Below are positions 49,601 through 56,000 of a stretch of 64,000 nt of DNA, piece by piece. The notes below the pieces were generated by a model. That model was not told where the DNA came from and did not search any database. It worked only from the letters and a program-made list of their open reading frames with translations. Origin of the DNA: Aplysia californica (taxonomy: Eukaryota; Mollusca; Gastropoda; Aplysiida; Aplysiidae); contig NW_004797328.1 of NCBI RefSeq assembly GCF_000002075.1, forward strand, positions 1,208,517-1,272,516, read 5' to 3'. Numbering within the stretch: the stretch's first letter is position 1; the number at the start of each line of letters is the position of its first letter. The translations under genes were made by a program, and so were the position numbers.

Positions 49601-52600
49601 GAATTGAGGGTTAGGGGGAGAGAGGGTAGGACAGAACAAAATATGACAAAGAGGAACAAAAATATTTATTTGCAATGCCTTGGAAAATGTTCTCTCTAAC
49701 TGGGTTGCACAATAAACATAAATAAAAAAACTTATTCCACCAAATGACCACACACTACGCATGAAAATTAAATTAATTTCTGTTAAAATCTTTGAAAATT
49801 TCAAATACCAAAAGAGAGTGCAAAAGTCAGGCACAGGAATGATTAGCTCTACATATGGACTAGTATTTATTTTCTCTACATACAAAGCAAAATACTCTTT
49901 ACTGGCAAATTTTCAGCACTTGTTGCTATATCTACATTCACAATCTTAGCAAAGACACACAAATTTTAATTCACTTGTAACTCTTTGCGCCCGCAATTTT
50001 TTTCCACTGACCTCCCAAAAACGCAGGAATTAATTTTCTCAGGAGGCCTATTACGACAAATTGATTCTGTTGCCATATTTTTTCCGCTGAAAGTACATAT
50101 ATTTGATACTACTGGAAAGGTAATTGAATATGCTATCACAATAGATGGGTTGCATGGTTTTTTGCCTTATTATGTAAGAGTAATTACGCCATATAGGGGG
50201 GATAATAACTGAAAAATAAAGAAATTGGCTAGTTTGATGAATTTTTATCCAACTTGCTGTCACCATTATCCATGAAATACAGACTGATACGCAACAGAAA
50301 TGTTTATATGTAAATCACCTTTGTAATAATACCACAATTGGTATTCGAGTACAGATCTTCTTCAATAATTTGTAGTAATTGAAATAATACACGAAATGAT
50401 AAGTCAGCCACAACCCAAATCCCCACTGACAGTTAAGGGCAGGAGCGACCTTGATTTTGCAGATTTTGGGTCAGGCTATGCAAATTTTATGTTGGCTAAT
50501 TTTTTAAGATCAACCAAATTTTTTGGTCTAAAAATAGCATGGATACAATTAAGGAAGTCTTTATTCTCCTCATAAATTGCCTTTGAAAACATGAGATGTG
50601 TTAATATAGTAAACTTTCACAACAATTGTTGTCTTTCGCAAAATGTAATTTTTTTGCAGCTTTTTCCCTACTCCTTCCTTAGTTTATGTCCCTTTGACAT
50701 GAAACTTTCAGGAAACATAGATGGAAAGGCGGCCATCAATGTAACAGAGAGACATTTGCAAAAACAATCACACTTTTCCATTGGCAAGCGATTACGCAAC
50801 CTACATTTCGAAAAAGTTTTTTATACTTTGGAAAAATTCTCATATTTTTTTCTCTTTTGCACTTATTGAAAAAAATTGCAGTTACTCTTATAGGGTCTGG
50901 TTCAGTTATACTCTCATCAAATTTGGTCAAATTTGGGGAGTAAATAAGAAAGCCTTAGGGATTTGAAATTCATTGTTTATTTTCAAGATGGTGGCCGTTT
51001 CCATAGCAACCGCGGTAGCTACGTCAAAATAAAATTGCATATCAAGAGATTTTACTATGCCTAACTTATATGTGTACTTAGATTTGATCTTGGGCAATAA
51101 ACATAGAAAATGGTCCTCAAGGGTAGCTCCTCCCGTTAAGTAGACCTAGACCTGCAATTAACTCCTAATTCTATTCTTTTACTAAATCTAGTACTAGCAG
51201 TTGTACCACCTTAGCTGACATTGCTAGTACTAGATCTAGACCTTCGGGGCAGGTTATAACTAATGGATGACTCACTGACAACCCCTGATAGACTACGATG
51301 CCCACTCAAAATCTGGTCAATTTCATCCTTGTTGTCAGTATCGTCACAGCTATTCCCACCAGTTGAAAATTACGATTGAAGTCTAAGTCAGTGTGGATAA
51401 CAATGTAATAATAATTTTTTAAAAGCTTTATTAATCAAGTCAACCAGCAAAAAGCTTTACGGGGCTTTTGTTTTGCATGAACCATTGCCCCAAGCCATTG
51501 TTGCCATAATAAACAAACGGGTATGCTTTATTTCAATCAACACTTCAGACTAAAGAAACCACGCATAATTCTCTTTAAAAAGCTGTCTAATGACGAAACT
51601 AGCAGTGAAGTTTCCGGTCTTGATACAAATACATTTGGAAGAGGCAAATATTGCCGAAAATAGCAGCACGAACTGTTTAATAAAACCATTTGAGAAACGA
51701 CGACTGAGTCGTACCTCCGCGGAAACCGCGTTCGGCTGGCGACGAATGAGTCTTCGCTTCGCAGGGATTGAGTTAAAGCAAACATAAATTTAAAAATTAC
51801 ATCATAAATGATAAATCAAAGCTTTTATAAAAGAAGAAAGCACTTTTAAAAAATGTTCTATGTCATGTTTAAGTTGTTTGATGCAATTCTAATAATATAA
51901 ACCACAACAGGGGTATTCTGTACATTTGCAATTATCAATTGACAAAGCTCCCATACCTCTGCATTGTGCCGTGTGTCCAGAACCCCAAGCAAAGAATGGA
52001 GACTCCCAATGTTATATAAGATGCATGCCTGCTCAAACTTGATATCCATGATCACATGTTCTCTGCCAGTCTGAATGTCTTCCCTGAAAGTCATCGACCA
52101 ATTTGTTTACAAAAGCTATATATAAAAAGAAGCACATCAACATCACAGAATAACAGTTTGTGTGTGTGTGTGTGTGGGGGGGGGTAGCAAAACAATACAA
52201 AAGAAGTGGAGCTAAAACCAAATTGTACTAACATATCTACATCTTCTATAATAGATTCTATCAATAAAAATATCTTCAGTAACATATACCTCATACCCAT
52301 CAGAAAGTATCGTGGGCTTGTTTGGACACTTCCAACCCCCCCCCCCCCCCCCCCCCCTTCCAGCTTGTGTCCACAACAGATATGTGTAAGGTCATTTAAA
52401 TGCACACACGCAAACACAAACTCCCCATCTCGATTTTATTACCATGTGAAAACGATGGCGGCCTCTCCCTCATTGGTCATTGGGAACCTGCCCTGCAGAT
52501 ACTGGAGCTGAGCATAGTACTTCTTCAGTGTGGTGCATCCCATATAATCACGGCTCACCTGGATGGCAGCCTGGCATGATAAAAATACAGACAAGGTTAT

Positions 52601-53033
52601 CCGTAATCAAGACACAATGAATACAGTCAAAATTACCCAGCTTGTCTCAGGACTCTAAAGTATAAGACATCAGACAGTGAGCATAAAAATACAACCGTAA
52701 TCTTACATGGATTATAACCTCTTTTCTTCTCACCTGACGAAGCTGTTCAAGATCAGTACAAGCTTTATTGTACAAAGCTGGATCCTCTCCATAATGTGTT
52801 TTGATGTACTGTGAAAAAAAAAAAAATAGAACAACATAAGAAACAAAGACAGGACTGTTCTGATAATTGTATCTGAAAGATACAGGATAGAAATCACTCA
52901 GCTTTTTTTTTAAACTAAGGCTGCTACAGTGCCTTCACCTGAGTAGTAAACAGCTTCAAGCTTCACGAACTTGAAGTAATTGTTGCCACAAGAAATATAA
53001 GAAGCTTTTCATGGTTTGACAATGAGGTCATCG

Positions 53034-53087
<54 letters not shown>

Positions 53088-56000
53088 CGTGTGTGCGTGC
53101 GTGCGTGCGTGCGTGCGTGCGTGTTATTGTGAAGACTGATTTAAAGTAAGTAATGACTTCAGAAGTATTACTATTCTGAAATTCAGAATCACAAGTGATT
53201 TTTCAGTTTAAGCTATTAATATTGATTGGTTTAAAACAGGGAGTAAAATAAACAAAGGAAGAGCCAAAAGTTTTCTTCAGGTAATCTTCACCAACCTTAA
53301 CTCTCAATTAAACTCTGCGATACATCTGCACACTCATTATTTCTAAAATTGTGTCTTTCGATTAGGTTTTCCCTATTTTTGGAAGTATGTGGAACAAAAA
53401 ACGCTCTAAAAAACAAAACAAAAGAAGTACTGCAAAGAGTTTGTAAGGAAAAAATTATAAATTAAACAGTGCAGTGAGAATTCACAAGCGCATCTTCACA
53501 TTTTGTTCGGACAGAATGGCATGCCTTGACAAAAATAAACCACAAAAAAAGGAGCATGCAAGACGTGTGCGTCACGTGATTATATTGTTCATTAAATCGG
53601 AGTCTGGGGTAGCAAATAGCAAGTCTCCTATTCAACTCATTGTCATTGTCATAAAGTGACATAATTAGCAACAGTTAAAATGACATGAAGCTACAGCAAG
53701 CACCTAGCACACCTCTGTGATAGGCCCAAATACAGATGACGTATTTCCGCCATCTATTTTTGTCATCTTCCGGGACTTCCCTCGCCAATTGACTAGATCT
53801 CACCATGGTGGGCCAGCTTTACCGCTTAGCGTGCCATGGGCTACGTCACTTGGTTTTATCGCCAACTGCTTGGCAAGTGTGTATGCGTGTGTGAGTGTGT
53901 AAGTGTGCACATGCTTGAGCGTTTGTGTATACAATTTTGAGGAGAAAGTAAAATTATGGAACGAGAAATGCTGAGATTGTTTATTAAAGAAAACACAAAT
54001 TAACGGGAGGAGCTACCCTTGAGGATAATTTTCTATGTTTGTTGCCCGAGATCAAATCTAAGTGCACATATGAGTTCGGCACAGTAAAATCTCTTGATAC
54101 GCAATTTTATTTTGGAATACCTACGGCAGTTGCTATGGAAACAACTGCCATCTGAACTAGAGCCTATCAGAGTAACAGCGGGGTTTTTTCAATAAGTGCA
54201 AAAGAGAGAAAAAAAATGAGAATTTTTCAAAAGTATAAAAAACTTTTTCTAAATGTAAGTTGCGTAATCACTTGCTAATGAAAAAGAAGCATTTTGTTCG
54301 CAATCATCTCTATGTTACATTGATGGCAGCCTTGCAATCTATGTTTCCTGAAAGTTTCAGGTCAAAAGGACAAAAGTACTAAGGAAAGAGTAGGGGAAAA
54401 ACTGCAAAAAAATTACGTTTTTAGAAAAACGACAATTGTGAAAACTCACTATATTAATCCACCCTCATGTTTTGACCCCAACAACAGGTGCTCACACGAT
54501 GCCATATCTTGTGATGTAGGTTCAATGACCGGTCACGATGGCGAACCCGACAAGACGCTTGTACATTGTATAACTTTCTTTTCTTTTTTTTTCCACAAGT
54601 GACAGTACAGGACAAATTATATTGATTTATTTTCATGGCGTCACATTTTTAAACATTAAAAACAAGGGCATGGCAAAAATTGCCACGGTTGACCCTGTGA
54701 TTTTAAGGGCATTGCGGCAAATTGCAAAGGCATCAAGGCAAATTGCTGCGGTGCCGCGGTCTATTTCAAGCCCTGGAGAGAAAAGGGTGGAGAAGGAAGA
54801 AGAGAAAAGAGGAGAAAAGTTAACGAAGTTGGAGAAGCAGAGAGCACTTAGGGAAGAAGAAGAAGAAACAACAGGGAAATGGAGTGGGTGTAAGGGAAGG
54901 AAGAGGAAAGTACAGGCAAAGATGATGAAGCAAAAGAGAAGAAAAGGAGAGAGTGAGGAGGGGGAAGAGGATGAAAAGGAGGTGGGATTGGTTTACGACA
55001 ATGACCACTCCGCAGTTTGTTGTGTGGAAGAGTAAAATGAAGCATTCATGTGCTTGTGTGTGAGTAAAAGATGTTCAAAAGTGAGTTTGTTGTGATATGT
55101 GAGGAAGAGTAAAATGAAACATTCATGTACCTATGTGTGAGTAAGATGTATGTGAGTCTGTTCTGGTGGTTGTTCGTATAAGTATGTCAATAAACATTAG
55201 TTCTGTCTTAGGCCCACTGTACAAAAAGAGTTCGTCTTTGCTTCTTTCCTCTTTTCAAACGCCTAGTTGTGCTTCAATTTGGGTGTGCTGGTATGGGGTG
55301 TAGTGGGTGACAGTATGGGGTATGCCATGACAGAAACCCCGACACGTGACGGCATGGGGTACATGTCATTCGCAGGCGTCAAGTCTCGGTTAGGGGTCTT
55401 CTTTATACACTATCTGACTAAAGACTTCACTCCACACCTCTACAGGAAAGGCTGGCCTCTCAATGAAACGAAATTTTGGGTCGATGTTTTGGAAAGAGCC
55501 GAAGTTATGGTAATACAAAAGTTCACTTCCGGAAATCGTTATCACAAAACACTAAGGTGACGGTATGCCGTGCAGGGGCTCTAGATCTAGATCTTTTGTG
55601 GGTTTCAAAAGGAAGGACTTCCTACCCCAACCACCCCAACAAACACAATTAAAGAAGAGTCCTAACCCTAACCCTACCCCTAGGCCTGCCCTAAAAAAAG
55701 AACCTGCGCACGGGCCTCGTGTAAAAAGGCCAGCACAAGTCCAAAATGAAAAAATAAAAAAAAATTAAAAACCACACTCCAAAACTAACAAGGAGCATAA
55801 TAATATGGCCTATCTAGATCTACATCTCTAACATTTTTATTGCTATTATAAATGGTTTGATACAATAACACAATAGAATTATATGAATCCTCCACATAAA
55901 ATAGATCTAGTAATTTAATTAAATCTAGATCTAGACTAAATCTAGATCTTGTAGAACAAGTGAATAGGAATAGGCCTTGAACTAGAAATCCCCATCCGAT

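Noticed and set aside
54622-55035. Lys/Glu-rich open frame as a real gene
   Set aside because: Purine-rich DNA gives such frames by chance. There is no domain, no clear splice structure, and it lies among transposon fragments.
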